From positions 124,001 through 188,000 of the forward strand of contig VKHL01000010.1 of the NCBI GenBank assembly GCA_015146655.1: 64,000 nt of DNA, in the 5' to 3' direction. Made by a program: the position numbers and the translations under genes. This DNA is from Ochromonas danica. Its lineage: Eukaryota > Sar > Chrysophyceae > Chromulinales > Chromulinaceae. Positions 33,599 to 46,901 of the stretch are shown piece after piece. A model generated the notes under the pieces. It was not told the DNA's origin and searched no databases. It saw nothing but the letters and a program-made list of their open reading frames with translations. Position 1 is the stretch's first letter. Each line of letters starts with the position of its first letter.

Positions 33599-35752
33599 AT
33601 GTCATCTTATCCTCTATTGCTCTTATTTCTCATCTCTCTTTTCGCCAGATCACAGGGTTCTTATTATCTCCCTGGTGTTGCTCCCAATTTCTATCAAGCA
33701 GGAAGCACGGTAAGATTGAATTGTCTGTGCCAACCACCTTCCCTCACCCTCTCTGACTCACTCGCCCCTCTGTTCGTTCCCCTTGTTTACTGACTTCTTC
33801 TTCATACTCTACCCCTACCTATACACATCAACCATGAATGAATGTTTTGATTTGATTTGGTCTGTTTGATTGACGTAGATTCCTTTAAAAGCGAATAAAG
33901 TGACTTCAACAAAGACACCTTTGCAATATGAATACTATGATCTTCCCTTTTGTAAGAAAGGTCGTAGTCGATCTAGAGCAGAGAATCTTGGTGAACGTCT
34001 GACGGGAGATACCTTAACAGCTTCACCTTATGAGTTACATCTCAAAGATGATAAAGCTTGTGTTATCTTATGTAAAAAGAAGCATAAGAAAGGAGAGATA
34101 GAGATGTTTAAACAGATGATTGATGGTGAATATCGTGTCCATTGGTTATTAGATAACCTTCCCGTGGCAGTACGAAATGATGAATTAGGATACGTTTCTC
34201 GTGGTTATCCTATTGGTTTCTTAGCTAATGGTGCGAAGAAAGGAAAGAGTCGTCATTACCTATTCAATCATGTTCGTATCATTGTTCGTTACAATGAAGC
34301 AGTTGATGGTGCCGTAACAATTGTAGGTTTTGAAGTTGTTCCATTTTCAATCAAGCATCAGTATGATAGTGGTGCGGGTGCCTTTAATAAGGACTCCACA
34401 GTATTATCAACATGTAACCAGTTTAGTCCTGCAGCCTTTAATCCTGAACGTTTCCAACCTGTTGAGTCAGCAGACGAGGAGATTGTCTATACTTATGATG
34501 TGAAGTGGGAACGTTCAGAATTAGCTTGGACCAATCGTTGGGATGTCTACTTGAAGGGCAATCCTGAAGACGAGATTCATTACTTTTCTATTGTCAACAG
34601 CTTGATGATTGTCTTCTTCCTCACCGGTGTTGTAGCCATGATCATGTTGCGTACTTTGCACAAGGATATTACATCTTACAATGAGATTCAGACCTTAGAG
34701 GAAGCCCAAGAAGAATCTGGTTGGAAATTGGTTCATGGAGACGTCTTCCGTCCTCCAAACTTCTCTCCCATGTTACTCTCCGTGGCAGCAGGCAGTGGTC
34801 TGCAGATTCTTGCGATGACTATCTGCACCATGGTTTGTGCTCTGTTTGGACTTACTTCACCATCTAATCGTGGTGGATTAATCACTACCTTGCTGTTGCT
34901 CTATGTCTTCATGGGTTCTTTTGCTGGTTACTCTTCTGCTCGTATTTACAAACTTTGCAATGGCAAGGAATGGAAGAAGAATACATTGTTCACTGCTACT
35001 TTCTATCCTATTATCATGGGAACTATCTTTCTCTTCATTAACAGCTTTGTTGCTGCAAATGGATCATCCACGGCAGCTCCTTTCACCACTTTGTTGGCAT
35101 TGACTGTGCTTTGGATTGGTATCTCCACACCGCTGGTCTTTATTGGCTCTTACTTTGGCTTCAAGGCAGAAACCATTTCTGTACCAGTTCGCACTAATCA
35201 AATTGCTCGTCATATTCCTGATCAAGTTTGGTACACACATCCAGTTTTCTCGATTGCCTTGGGTGGCATCTTGCCTTTTGGCGCAGTTTGCATTGAACTC
35301 TTCTTTATTATGTCAGCCATGTGGCTTCATCAGGTAAAGTACTGCTAATATTGCTGTGGTTACTAATCAAATTTGTTGATGACTAAACATCTTTCTGTTG
35401 TAATATTTAGCTGTACTTTGTCTTCAGCTTTCTCTTCGTAGTGTTGCTCATTCTGGTGGCAACATGTGCGGAAATTACTATTGTCATGTGTTATTTCCAA
35501 TTATGCAATGAAGATTATCGTTGGTGGTGGCGTTCTTTCCTGTCGGCAGGTTCTTCGGGAGCGTATCTCTTTCTCTATTCCTTGTGGTATTATCTGACGA
35601 AGCTGAACATTCAAGGCTTCGTCCCCACGGTCCTTTACTTCTCCTACATGGCCATGATTTCCATCACCTTCTTCCTAATGACAGGTTCCATTGGTTTCTT
35701 TGCTTGCTTATGGTTCGTGAGGAAGATTTACGGTGCGATCAAGGTGGACTAA
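33599..35752 (+). CDS. TM9SF: TM9 superfamily protein (nonaspanin/EMP70)
   Basis: Three exons (33599-33709, 33879-35333, 35411-35752) give 635 residues. A signal peptide (LLLLFLISLFARSQG) precedes the conserved SYYLPGVAPNFYQAGST start and YEYYDLPFCK. A large luminal domain is followed by about nine membrane helices, with VHGDVFRPPNFSPML before the second and VWYTHPVFSIALGGILPFGA near the C-terminus. The tail KIYGAIKVD ends in the family's KxD/E COPI-binding signal for Golgi retention. Nonaspanins act in Golgi and endosomal membrane-protein sorting and in phagocytic adhesion. The sequence looks complete. Confidence 0.96.
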
Positions 35753-36089
35753 TCGTTGTCTTGCTCTCCTTGCTTCCCATAGCTATACATACCCTCCCAC
35801 TAGAAGAAGAAGAACATGATGATGTGACTATATTGAACACTGTGTGACCAACAAACTAAATAATTTCCAACAAAAAAGAATGCCAACTTAGTAATCTGTC
35901 TTGTTGACTATTCCTTTTGAGATCAATTCGTCTAATCATACAACAATAGTATGAACAGATCGTAACTTACAGTATTTACAACACATTGCATCTCGTTAAA
36001 ACGCTATAGAAACAAAAGGAAGAATAACCAGAAAACAATAGAATTGAATTGAATTGAATTGAATGGAATTGCAAGGGTAGGGAAAGTTA
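35753..36089. other. Convergent intergenic region with GAATT microsatellite
   Basis: 337 bases between the TM9 gene and the giant gene. A (GAATT)5 microsatellite lies at 36041-36065, just past the giant gene's stop. Nothing else is seen. Confidence 0.6.
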
Positions 36090-39000
36090 TTAAACAGGTT
36101 CATGTTGTATAACTGAGGAAGAAGCAGATGAAGCAGAAGATGATGGTGATCTGGAGCGATGAGGAGGAAGAAGACGGACATCTTGTAGAAGAGAGAGGAA
36201 AGTCGTTTGATCTGCTGCAACAAGACCTTCTCTTGTAGGACTCGATGTACTTGAACTATTATCATCTGCTAGCCAACTTTCTTCCACACTTCTCTCTTCT
36301 TCATCATCAACAACATCAACATTTGCATCAGAAACAACAACAGATGATTGTGCTAGATCATCATCGTTCATATGATCTATGTCTTTCGAAGGCTGTTCAT
36401 CATTGAGAACTTTCTTGACAGAACGTGGTGGCATGGGTAAAGAGGATACCAAAGACTCGGAATTGAGATAAAGCGGGGCATACATTACATCTTCAGCAGT
36501 CTTCAAGATACGATCGAAATCATTGGGTTCTTCCAACATCATTCTACATCGATCACGTTCAGTCCAATATTGATCCCATTGATAAGATCTAATATATCTT
36601 AAGACCATATCAAAGACTAAATGACAACTACGAATTGTATTCTCTAATGAATCTTGATGATAATGGACAGCTTCTAAGAGACCTAGTGACTGGAAAAACT
36701 CAACAATGTATTCATCTAAGAGAGGTTTCCATCGACTAGACCATTCCTCTTGACAAGTAGAGATGACTAATTTCGTATAATTCTCATAATCTTTCCCTTC
36801 ACTATCAATGGGATTACCAAGTCCAACATCATGACGAGAATGAACAAATCGTTCTTGTAGGAAATGTTGAATTCGATTCGTGAGATCTTGTACAGAATTA
36901 GATAAGATCAACTCAGCATATTGACTTTCAGAAGCAACTTCCATGAGACTACTACTTCCTTCAATATCCATGGGATCATCTGAACCACTTGATCGAGCAT
37001 CCAACATTGATCGTCTTGGATCAAGTTCCCAATTTTCAACTTCTTTTTCAAAATCTTTCTCTAAGGCATTCAATTCTTTCATGTTACGAACAAATAAATC
37101 TCTTCCATCTTGTAACATGGATAATAAATATTGATTTGGTTTGGTTGCCGTTGTTGTTTGGTTTTGTTGTTGTGAATGAAGATGATGATGTTCTACTTCT
37201 CTTCTAATAGATGATGAAGACTCTTGTTGTCTAGTGAGATCATCCATATGAAAGCTTGAAACATGATCGATTGGAAGGGAGACATGTCCTTTGTCTTCAT
37301 CATCTGGTGAGGATGAGGAGGAAGTCATCATGGCCAGGTATTTCTCTGTGGCGGAAGTCAATTGACAATGAAGACGAAATGTCTGTACCATCCACAACAT
37401 GCAAGTCTCCCACAAATCAACAATCAATCGTAAGAGAAAATCAATACGAACAAAAGAACCTCGTAAAAAACAAATAGACTGTTGATTCATCATCTCATTA
37501 ACAGCTGACTGGACAGAAGAAGAATGAGATAACAGTGGATATTCCATCCAGCCCAACCTTGTTGATATCTCCTTCAATTGTATGGGACTAAAGATCAGTT
37601 CTAAAAGTAATACATGTTGGATATCATCATTGAGGAGTGTGTCCTTCTCTGCAGGTATAGAACTATCCCTAACAACCATCAATTGTTGTTTATCCATCTC
37701 TTCTTGGCTATTACCATTACTGTTGTTATTATTAGAGAATAATCTGATAGTCAGTGGTTTGTTATCAAGATTATTAGAAAGTACATCTAATAAGACATGA
37801 ACTTCTTTCCAACGATCTTGTGAGGAGGTCATTGCTTCTACAGGATGTAGTATTTGACTATCATAGACCACTTGAGCATGACAAGAAGAAGGAAGTGATA
37901 AGGTGATAGCATATGGTATAACTACTTCTACATCTCCTAACAGTTGATCCACTTCTTTGCTTTCAGGCAATTGACTTTTAGACTGTAAGACATCTTCCAC
38001 GAGACTTGCTTTGCTCTCTTTTATCTTCATATCGTCAACAACTTCATCGGCTAGTAAAGGAATGGAATCAACAAAAGGAGAAGCCAATGATACCACCTTG
38101 TTGACTAACGAATCTACCAAATCCAACACTTCTTCCTCCACCACTACATCATGAACTACCTTCTCCACCTCCTCTCTTACCCCATTGGATATATACACAA
38201 TCGACACACTCTCCACAGCCTTCTGCTCGGAAGTCACCTCATCCCAGGAAGACAATAACTCGCTCTCCACTACCACCTCCGTCACTCCTGACAACACTTC
38301 GTCCACTGCCTTCTTCTCCCTGCCTATCCTCTCCAAGTACATCTTCCGATCCATCTCGTCGAACAGATCATCCAATGTCTGCTGGGTAATGGCCCTGATT
38401 TCAGCCATGGCGGCCTCGGCTTGTTTCTGTTGCTCCAGTTGAAACAGATGCTCGAACTCATCGAACAGTTGCTCTACCACCTGGTGGGTGATGGCCTTGA
38501 CTGCCAATATCGCAGCCTCAGCTTCTGCTTGTCTCTCTCGTTCAACCTTCGCAAGCGATGCAGCAATGCAATCCTGCAAAACCAACTGCACTTCATCCCT
38601 TGTTGCTTGATCTCGCTCCTCACTCGACTCCTCCTCTGTGCCACACACTGGCTCCTCGCCTCTGGGAAGATCTTCATCGTCTTGCTTCACCACCTGTGAC
38701 TCTTCTGCTTCATCCGTAGCAATCAAAACCTCTTCCTCGTTCACTTTCACGTTGTCCTCCTTCTTCATATCTTGTTTAAGCGCAGCGGCAACCTCTTTCA
38801 TCAGCAATGCAAAGAAATCCAGTTCTTCCTCTGGTTCTTCCGCTGGTTCTGGTTCTTGTTCTACTCGCTCATTACATGCCTCTGCAAGTACTGCTTCTTC
38901 CTCACTCGCCTTCGAACCGTTCTCTCCCAAGCCTTCTTCATGCTTCACTTCCTCCCTTTCCACATTGCTCGTCTCCAATGCAGTCAATAACTTCTCAATC

Positions 39001-42000
39001 ACTTCCATAGCTACCGTCTTCCTCATAACCGTGTCATCGACTGAGTCCATCGTCACTTCTTCCTTCGCCTCGTCATGTTCTTCCAATACTTGCATGGGTG
39101 CGGCATCTTCTTCTACAAACAGTGTCGTTCTCAGCTCTTCCTTCTCATCCCGTTCAGTCGGTTCATCTTCAAGCAAATGATTTGCATCCGCCACAAGACG
39201 CTCAATATCAGGTGAAAGTGCTGCGAAGGCTGCGGCTCGTTGACGCTCCTCAGCCTTCGATGCCACCACTTGACCCATGGCCGTCTTCACTGACGAAACC
39301 ATCACCGTGCCCACTGTCGTAACTAACGAAGCTGCATGGCCAGCATGGGCGCCAGTCACACTACGACGAATCTCGTAGTGGAGACCATTGACCAAGTGAG
39401 AAACAGGCGATGTGGGTTGTGCGAATAAAGGTTCAGCAGACGGAGTATTCTCCTCATCAGTGTGATTGTCTGCATTAGCTGCAGACAAGTAATCGGCAAG
39501 CACTGGCACTATTTGTTGATGATCAAAGCAGAGAGATTCCACCTTGTTGACTAATGAATCTACCAAATCCAACACTTCTTCCTCCACCACTACATCATGA
39601 ACTACCTTCTCCACCTCCTCTCTTACCCCATTGGATATATACACAATCGACACACTCTCCACAGCCTTCTGCTCGGAAGTCACCTCATCCCAGGAAGACA
39701 ATAACTCGCTCTCCACTACCACCTCCGTCACTCCTGACAACACTTCGTCCACTGCCTTCTTCTCCCTGCCTATCCTCTCCAAGTACATCTTCCGATCCAT
39801 CTCGTCGAACAGATCATCCAATGTCTGCTGGGTAATGGCCCTGATTTCAGCCATGGCGGCCTCGGCTTGTTTCTGTTGCTCCAGTTGAAACAGATGCTCG
39901 AACTCATCGAACAGTTGCTCTACCACCTGGTGGGTGATGGCCTTGACTGCCAATATCGCAGCCTCAGCTTCTGCTTGTCTCTCTCGTTCAACCTTCGCAA
40001 GCGATGCAGCAATGCAATCCTGCAAAACCAACTGCACTTCATCCCTTGTTGCTTGATCTCGCTCCTCACTCGACTCCTCCTCTGTGCCACACACTGGCTC
40101 CTCGCCTCTGGGAAGATCTTCATCGTCTTGCTTCACCACCTGTGACTCTTCTGCTTCATCCGTAGCAATCAAAACCTCTTCCTCGTTCACTTTCACGTTG
40201 TCCTCCTTCTTCATATCTTGTTTAAGCGCAGCGGCAACCTCTTTCATCAGCAATGCAAAGAAATCCAGTTCTTCCTCTGGTTCTTCCGCTGGTTCTGGTT
40301 CTTGTTCTACTCGCTCATTACATGCCTCTGCAAGTACTGCTTCTTCCTCACTCGCCTTCGAACCGTTCTCTCCCAAGCCTTCTTCATGCTTCACTTCCTC
40401 CCTTTCCACATTGCTCGTCTCCAATGCAGTCAACAGTGCGTCGTCGACTGAGTTTACCGCCTCGTCTTCGGGTTGTGGGAAAATCTCTTCTTCATTCCTC
40501 TCCTCCACTTGCATGAGTGCGGCATCTTCTTCTACAAACAGTGTCGTTCTCAGCTCTTCCTTCTCATCCCGTTCAGTCGGTTCATCTTCAAGCAAATGAT
40601 TTGCATCCGCCACAAGACGCTCAATATCAGGTGAAAGTGCTGCGAAGGCTGCGGCTCGTTGACGCTCCTCAGCCTTCGATGCCACCACTTGACCCATGGC
40701 CGTCTTCACTGACGAAACCATCACCGTGCCCACTGTCGTAACTAACGAAGCTGCATGGCCAGCATGGGCGCCAGTCACACTACGACGAATCTCGTAGTGG
40801 AGACCATTGACCAAGTGAGAAACAGGCGATGTGGGTTGTGCGAATAAAGGTTCAGCAGACGGAGTATTCTCCTCATAAGGAGACATTTCATGTGTTTCAG
40901 CTGTCGCTTTATCAATGCGTGCCTCAGAATCCTGAACTAATTCTGAATGAATCGGCGTAGAAATACTTGCGCTCTTTGGCATTGACTGCTCCAAACTATG
41001 CCCCAAGCTTTGAATCATCTGACTGTCTGGAGACAGAGGGACAAACCATTCAAAGCTGCTGTCACCTTCTTGTTGACCAGTTGATTCTCTCACAGGAGAT
41101 GCCTCATTTGCCTCGTCAAGACGATCACTGTCTATTGAAAATATCGCTTCAACTTCTCTTTCAAGTTCACGTTCCAGATCATCGCCAAACTTCTTATCTT
41201 GTTCTCCGACGTCAACCTGATGACTATTTGTCTTCTGCGAGGAAGGGATCTCTTCATTGCTGCCTTGTCGACGTGCGCTCTCCTCGACTGAAGTAATAGA
41301 ACGAATAAAGTTGGGAAGATCAGCAGAAGTTACAGATTGAATATAGTCATCCACAAAAGAATTGTTTGAATCTTTGGGAAGCAATTCATTCATCTCCTCC
41401 TTGGCCTTTACATATGGAGTATTTTCTTGAGAAGTGGGCATTTCAGGTAGAAGAGGATAACTACTGCGTTGATTGTCCATTGTACTGCTCATTAGGGTCT
41501 TAATCTCTGATAACATTTCATTACGATTACGTTCTTCCATGACATGAAACCTTTGATATTCATCACGTTGTCGTGCTAATTCTGATTGAAGGAAATAAAA
41601 CTGATCATCCACCATATTTTGACGCATTGATTCATATTCTAATAACTTGCGCTGTTGATCTTGTAAAGAAACCAACATGTCTTGGATTTGTCCCAATGAT
41701 TGATCTTGTACCAATGGTTGTTGTAGACGATAATTGGGATCCATGCTATTATGGCCATAAGTTGCCAATGATGTTTCATTGACTTGAATATCTGCTTCAC
41801 GAAACGACCTGGTAGTTTTCGTATTATATGAATCAGGGATGGGGGAAGGATAGTAATTCTGCCGATAATCGTCTATAATATAAGGACCACTAATTAATTC
41901 CTCTTCTAAATTAAGATGTAAAGGTAGAGAAGAAAGGTCAGGATCAGGATCAGTTTGTATTGCTGTGGTGATTAGTTCAATAGGACTGCTGGTAATGGTG

Positions 42001-45000
42001 GGGATTTGAAAAGGACTTCTAAGAGAATAATTCTCTTCCAATTGATCTTGGAAGCGTTGAATAGCTTCTTCTTTCGCTCGAAGATTACGTTCTAATGCTC
42101 TTAATTCTCTTTCACGAATAATCTGATCACGTATTCGAGGGAAATGATTCCTTGTACTCAAACCTCGAGCTAATGCTTGAATTTTTACAATTTGTGTATT
42201 CTTCAATGTAACACGTTCAACCTTACGTGCATCAGCACGTTGATTAACCCCAGCAATGATCTTTATTACCGCATTGTGCATGTCTTCCATGTTTTGTTGT
42301 CGTATTTGAGCTGCTGTCGCGAAATTACTTTTCGAATTGACTTTATCATCAGTACTGGCACTCCCAGCCAAAGCATCTTTTACTAATCTACTGTTATTCT
42401 GATTATGAATAGACTTAATCAATGCCAACTTACTCGCATATTCTGGAATACGAATATCATCCACAAAAATATTCTTCTCCTTATCTCCATTCTCAAACTC
42501 CACGTCGTAAAGTCCATTCAGAAAGTCAGCACGAACAATTCGACCAGGATACCATTTCCCTCGATGTCCTAAACGAGATGCTTGATATTTTGCTTCGATT
42601 CGTAGACCTTTAAAATAAGGCAAGTAGAGATCAGAAAGTCTCTTCTTCAACTTGGCCTTACCAAATTCATCTACATTTAGCATCCAATTATGTACAGCAG
42701 TGTTAGTTGAGGGTGCTGAAGAAGGTGTTGGTCCAGGCGCAGGAGGAGCTGCCGGGGGAGGAGGAGGTTGACTCGATGAATTCGAGAGAACAGGATTGCT
42801 TGTATTTTTTGGGGCTGGCTGGTTGTTATAGGCAAGAACTTGATCATACTGATTCTTGCTCAAGCTTAGCGTCTTGGACAGCATTGTCTTGTTAGATTTA
42901 CTTCGTGAAGGAAGTTGTTGTAGTCTAGTCACCTTTGAAGCAGAAGCAGAAAGCTGTTGTGTTTGCGCCTGTGAAGGTTGTTGTTGCTGCTGTTGTTGGG
43001 CTGTATGAGCCGGAATTATAGGCTGACTCTGAGAGTGAAGCATTTGAGATATTGAAGTGTCTGGATTCTTTTTCAGATCTGTTGGTCGGAAGAGATTCGT
43101 ATTGTTCTCGTGAGCATATAATAGATTGGATTGGGATTGCTGAGCCGCACTATTAGCGGATGAATTGCTGGAGATTGAAGAATGAGATCGACGAGTTACA
43201 CTTTTGCGCTTGTTGTTTCGAGAATCATAGTCCTTATCCTCTAGACCATCTATGGATGGTGCTGAGGGTAACAAAATAATCGAATGAACAGGCCGGGTAG
43301 TCTTCTTCGCATGTTTGGATCGATTTCCATTCTCATCAGGAGCTGATATGGGTTTTACTGCTGGCTTATTACTGGTAATACCACCTTCCACGTCAAGTTC
43401 AGGCATTTTCATAATAGGCATACGAGACAGAGGAGCAACAAAATCTGTCACTTCACTTGAGATTTCCTTTGGCAACGGTCTGGCAACCTTCGGCCAGGAA
43501 GGACCTCCAACAGCTGCTGGCGGGTTTGTTGGTTGATAAGGTTGTGCCTCAGGTCCATTGTTCTCTACCGCAGCCTTCATAAGCATTTGCCTGTTTTCTA
43601 CTTTCATTCGCTTTGGTGATGCTTGATAACTCTCACCTAGTTTAGATAGAGCACTTTTCGGTCGCACAGCTTCGCTCTCTAGAAAGAAATGATCACCAAC
43701 ATCTAGCGTTTGCGGGCTTTTTGATCCAAAGTCGGTATATTTCTCCTGCGAGCTATCCATAATACGTTCATCGTCACTAATATCACCATGAGAATGTTTA
43801 CCACGAGATAAAATGGGAAGAGCTGATCGTGGCCTTGCTCTGGCACTTGTGGAGATCTCCAAAGGCATCGATGGCCTCCTTTCCGGCTCAATGACTTTAT
43901 TAGCAGAATTAGGAGGAACAAACCAAGGATCATTGGAATCAGTATCAATCTTTCGATCAACGTCAAAGCTACGATTGAGTGCCAAACCCATGTTGGCACT
44001 CATGGGAGACAACAGAAAGTCTACAGAAAATCGAGGTGGTTGGGATAGTTGCAACCGCCGATAAATAGCATCCATGATGTCGTTTCCGACATTAAAACGA
44101 CGAGCTGTATTAAGTGCACGTTGAAACCACTCTGCAGCGGATGATGAGAGAGTATTTGACTTTTCTAGCTGACCAGCAAGAGTACAATACGAGAGAATAA
44201 CACTTAGAAAGGGATTCAAACATGGCCCCGAAACACTCAGATTCGAAGGAATGGCTTGGTTGTTTTCCTGTACACCAACACGAGACTCGCATTACACTTG
44301 TGGAGAGAAACATCGAAGCATGAAAATGGTGGTCTTTTACCTTCTGAATTCGCTCCAATCGCTCATGAGCTGCATTGACAGCTAGTCGAGAACTGTGAAG
44401 TGCATCCTCAACTCTATGAAATGTGATAATTCGATAAGTCAATTTGCTCACATCCACACAGAAATAAGAGTTTTACCTTCCTAAAGCACCATAACTCTCT
44501 GCCAAGATGATGAGTGCATCCGAAAGACCATCCACAAAGTTTCCATGAATGGTTGGACAGTTTGTAATTGCTGTATTCAAATGCTGTATTGATAATGTAA
44601 ATTTATGCTCCTTATAATACCCTAAAGCTTGTGCACGATAAACCTCAAAGACAGTGACTTTACGTTGTTGCGAAGAGAAAGCTTCTTCAATTATAGCACG
44701 AAGTCCTCTCATCAGCAACTGCCCTCGTTCATAGTCAGATCGTACGAGAAACATCAGATAAGCAGTATTAAGAGCCTTGTTAGCTAATATATTACCATGA
44801 GATTCGTCATAATCCTGTAGAAAACAATGAAGTAAGCCATTCAGATCATCTTTATTGTGTGAAGTCCCTGCAGGATATGGTTATGGTTACGGCTATGGTT
44901 ATGGTGACCTACCTCAGGTTTTTCCAACAATAGTAACGATGATAATTGATTATCATCCAAGAACTGCTATTTGAACAGAGAATCAGGTTCAAGTCAGATA

Positions 45001-45154
45001 TAAGCAAAAACATCACAGATGGTCTATGTTGGTTTGTTCATACCACAGAGTTCTTCCATCCTGCACTATTGCCAACTTGTAAACTTCTCAAATATAGCTT
45101 TTCTATGGATAAAATATCATCCATCGACTTATCTTCCAACTCCGTCATGGCCAT
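36090..45154 (-). CDS. Giant protein with Tudor-like domain, IQ motif and large internal duplication
   Basis: Five exons (45154-45044, 44966-44913, 44814-44477, 44413-44341, 44267-36090) join in frame to about 2,917 residues. Residues 1-230 are helical and TPR-like (FTLSIQHLNTAITNCP, ALIILAESYGALG). A long disordered Ser/Pro/Gln region follows. Residues about 742-808 form a Tudor/agenet-like barrel (KWYPGRIVRADFLNGLYDVE). An IQ-like motif (QIVKIQALARGLSTRNHF) follows near 880, then a coiled coil rich in Arg/Glu/Gln. Residues about 1323-1769 and 1796-2251 are two nearly identical acidic helical repeats (separate entry). The last 660 residues are helical without a recognised domain. Calmodulin binding at the IQ motif and a scaffold role are inferences. 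I cannot name an orthologue. Confidence 0.85.
38094..40876 (-). repeat. Tandem 1.35-kb coding duplication
   Basis: Copy A spans 38094-39457 and copy B 39540-40876, separated by 82 bases of unique sequence. The offset is 1,446 bases on the left side and 1,419 on the right. Copies look almost identical base for base, including third codon positions, except for one island (about 38985-39095 in A, 40431-40513 in B) where length and sequence differ. Both copies stay in frame in the giant protein, encoding about 450 residues each. Confidence 0.95.
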
Positions 45155-45384
45155 GAGTGGAATTGTGGAGAGAAAGGACAGATTGATTTCAAACCAAGCC
45201 CAAGGGTGCGAGAGTCCTCTTGGCAGTGACAGGCCGCAGAGGGTGAAACGGTGTGGTGTGTGTTTCTGGCGGAAGAAACATCTTTTCAAGCTGCTTCTTT
45301 ACCAACCACTCTGCTGCGTTTATTGTCCCCCCTCTCTTGCATTCACCATTACAAAAATTGCTCAGCCTGGCAGTGAGATGAAAG

Positions 45385-46584
45385 ATGCCTTCATCGAAGG
45401 ACTTTCGACACTATGTTGAGTCTAGTGGTGTAGAGTTTACTACACTGACCAACGAAGAAAAGCGGGGCTGGCGAGAGACTTTTGATAAAAGTTGCGCTCT
45501 GCTAGCACCAAGAACCGATTTGACTGATCAAATTTCCGAAATTTCGAAGGCAGTCACTTATCTCGTTGAAGAGCGAAAGAATGAGCGAAAGACCGTTAAG
45601 AAGGATGGAAGTAAAGCAAGTGTTGGAGAGTATAACCGATTTTTTTGTTTTTCTATCTTTCCGGCTGAGGGGTGGCTAGCAAATAATGTCGACGCCAGTA
45701 CTGCTTTCAGAACCTCCACTTGTCCTTTGATCTTCGCGCACCAGTCAGCAATGAAGGAAAAGCGCGATAGAGGCTTAGTGAGAGAAGTCGAAGATGTCCA
45801 ACCTGAATCGAAAGCCCTGTTGCAGCAGTTGATGGATCTCTACTTCACTGGTGAACAAGTAAGGCTCATTTCGGAAAGGCCTTATCTCATACAAAGTCAC
45901 CAACCGTGCTCTAGAATCTGTCGTCTACAACAGCTGGAAGACTGACGCGGTGATTAAAAGTTCTGAGTGGGATGTTGCAGTGGTACATTGGGAGGTGAAG
46001 AACCAACGCATCGCCTTGCGAGATGGAGGCGAGATAGCTCAAACGGCTGCGGAAGTTTCTGGATAACTCGAAAACATGCTGAATAGGTTTGACATCAAGC
46101 CGAGAAAATGCACTGCAGTTCTCACGAACGGTGTCTCATTCCTTTTTGTTATGGCCACACTTATTAATGGCGTATATTCTTGGACCCATTCTCATCTGGT
46201 TACCAGCGCCACAGCTGCTGCAGCGATGATAGAAGGCTGCTTCGCCATCACCGATGAAGTGCTTCGATTATTAACTGAGACTTTGGAAATTCCCATGGTA
46301 AGGTTGCACTTAGAAGACGATGATGATCCAACTATGACCACAAGAGTAGCGGAGGTGGAGGTGGCGACCCCAAGAAGTCTGGTTCCTTAGCGGCGATTGG
46401 TCGTCAGTTCAGAAGTGTTTTCAGCGGTACTGCAGGATCCAAGAGTGGTACTGAAGCCAAAAAGAAACATGAAGCCATTGGTCAGATAAAGTCAGGCAAT
46501 TCGCAGGACTACCGATATGCACCACTAACAATGTCTAATGTCGATTTGTTCAACAAGATGCGGGGCAAGTTGTTCAGTTTCTAG
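45385..46584 (+). pseudogene. Decayed nuclease-like gene, possibly Crinkler-type
   Basis: A broken gene, read as a fossil. Coding-quality sequence spans about 400 codons and looks interrupted at about two or three places. The N-terminal part starts MPSSKDFRHYVESSG and is helical. The middle has WDVAVVHWEVKNQR, which resembles the D...ExK core of restriction-endonuclease-like folds. The end is Gly/Lys-rich and closes with NKMRGKLFSF. Effector-like proteins called Crinklers in oomycetes and chytrids combine such a nuclease domain with a kinase-like domain, and the gene at 63085 is kinase-like. The link between the two is inference. It is divergent from the giant gene. Confidence 0.45.
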
Positions 46585-46901
46585 CGTCAAAACTGTTGGA
46601 AGTGTGTCCGTATTGCACTGTGTAGGTCTCTCAGGAGACTGTTTACGTGCCTCTTTGGGTCTTCATTTCCACGCCAATTGGTTCTGGTCTTCTGACAACC
46701 AGGACTAGAATCAGAAAGAATGAAGCAGAAGTCAGACGTCTTCTCTGACAACCAGGACTAGAATCAGAAAGAATGAAGCAGAAGTCAGACACTTGTGTAA
46801 TAAATTATGTAGTGCTACATGATACGTATTGCTCAATGAAAAGTAGTAAAGCGATCCTCTTGGTCATGTTCAATGTAAAATGATTACAAGAAAACAACAT
46901 T
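46585..46901. other. Intergenic region with 53-base tandem repeat
   Basis: 317 bases between the decayed nuclease-like gene and the VPS11 3' end. A 53-base unit beginning TCTGACAACCAGGACTAGAA is present twice (46691-46743 and 46744-46789, the second slightly short). No gene is seen. Confidence 0.6.

Noticed and set aside
38185-40741. Many long open frames on the + strand opposite the giant gene, present in pairs
   Set aside because: They are mirror frames of the acidic, Ser-poor coding strand and repeat only because the underlying DNA is duplicated. Their compositions (Ser, Leu, Cys runs) are those expected of antisense to Glu/Lys-rich codons.
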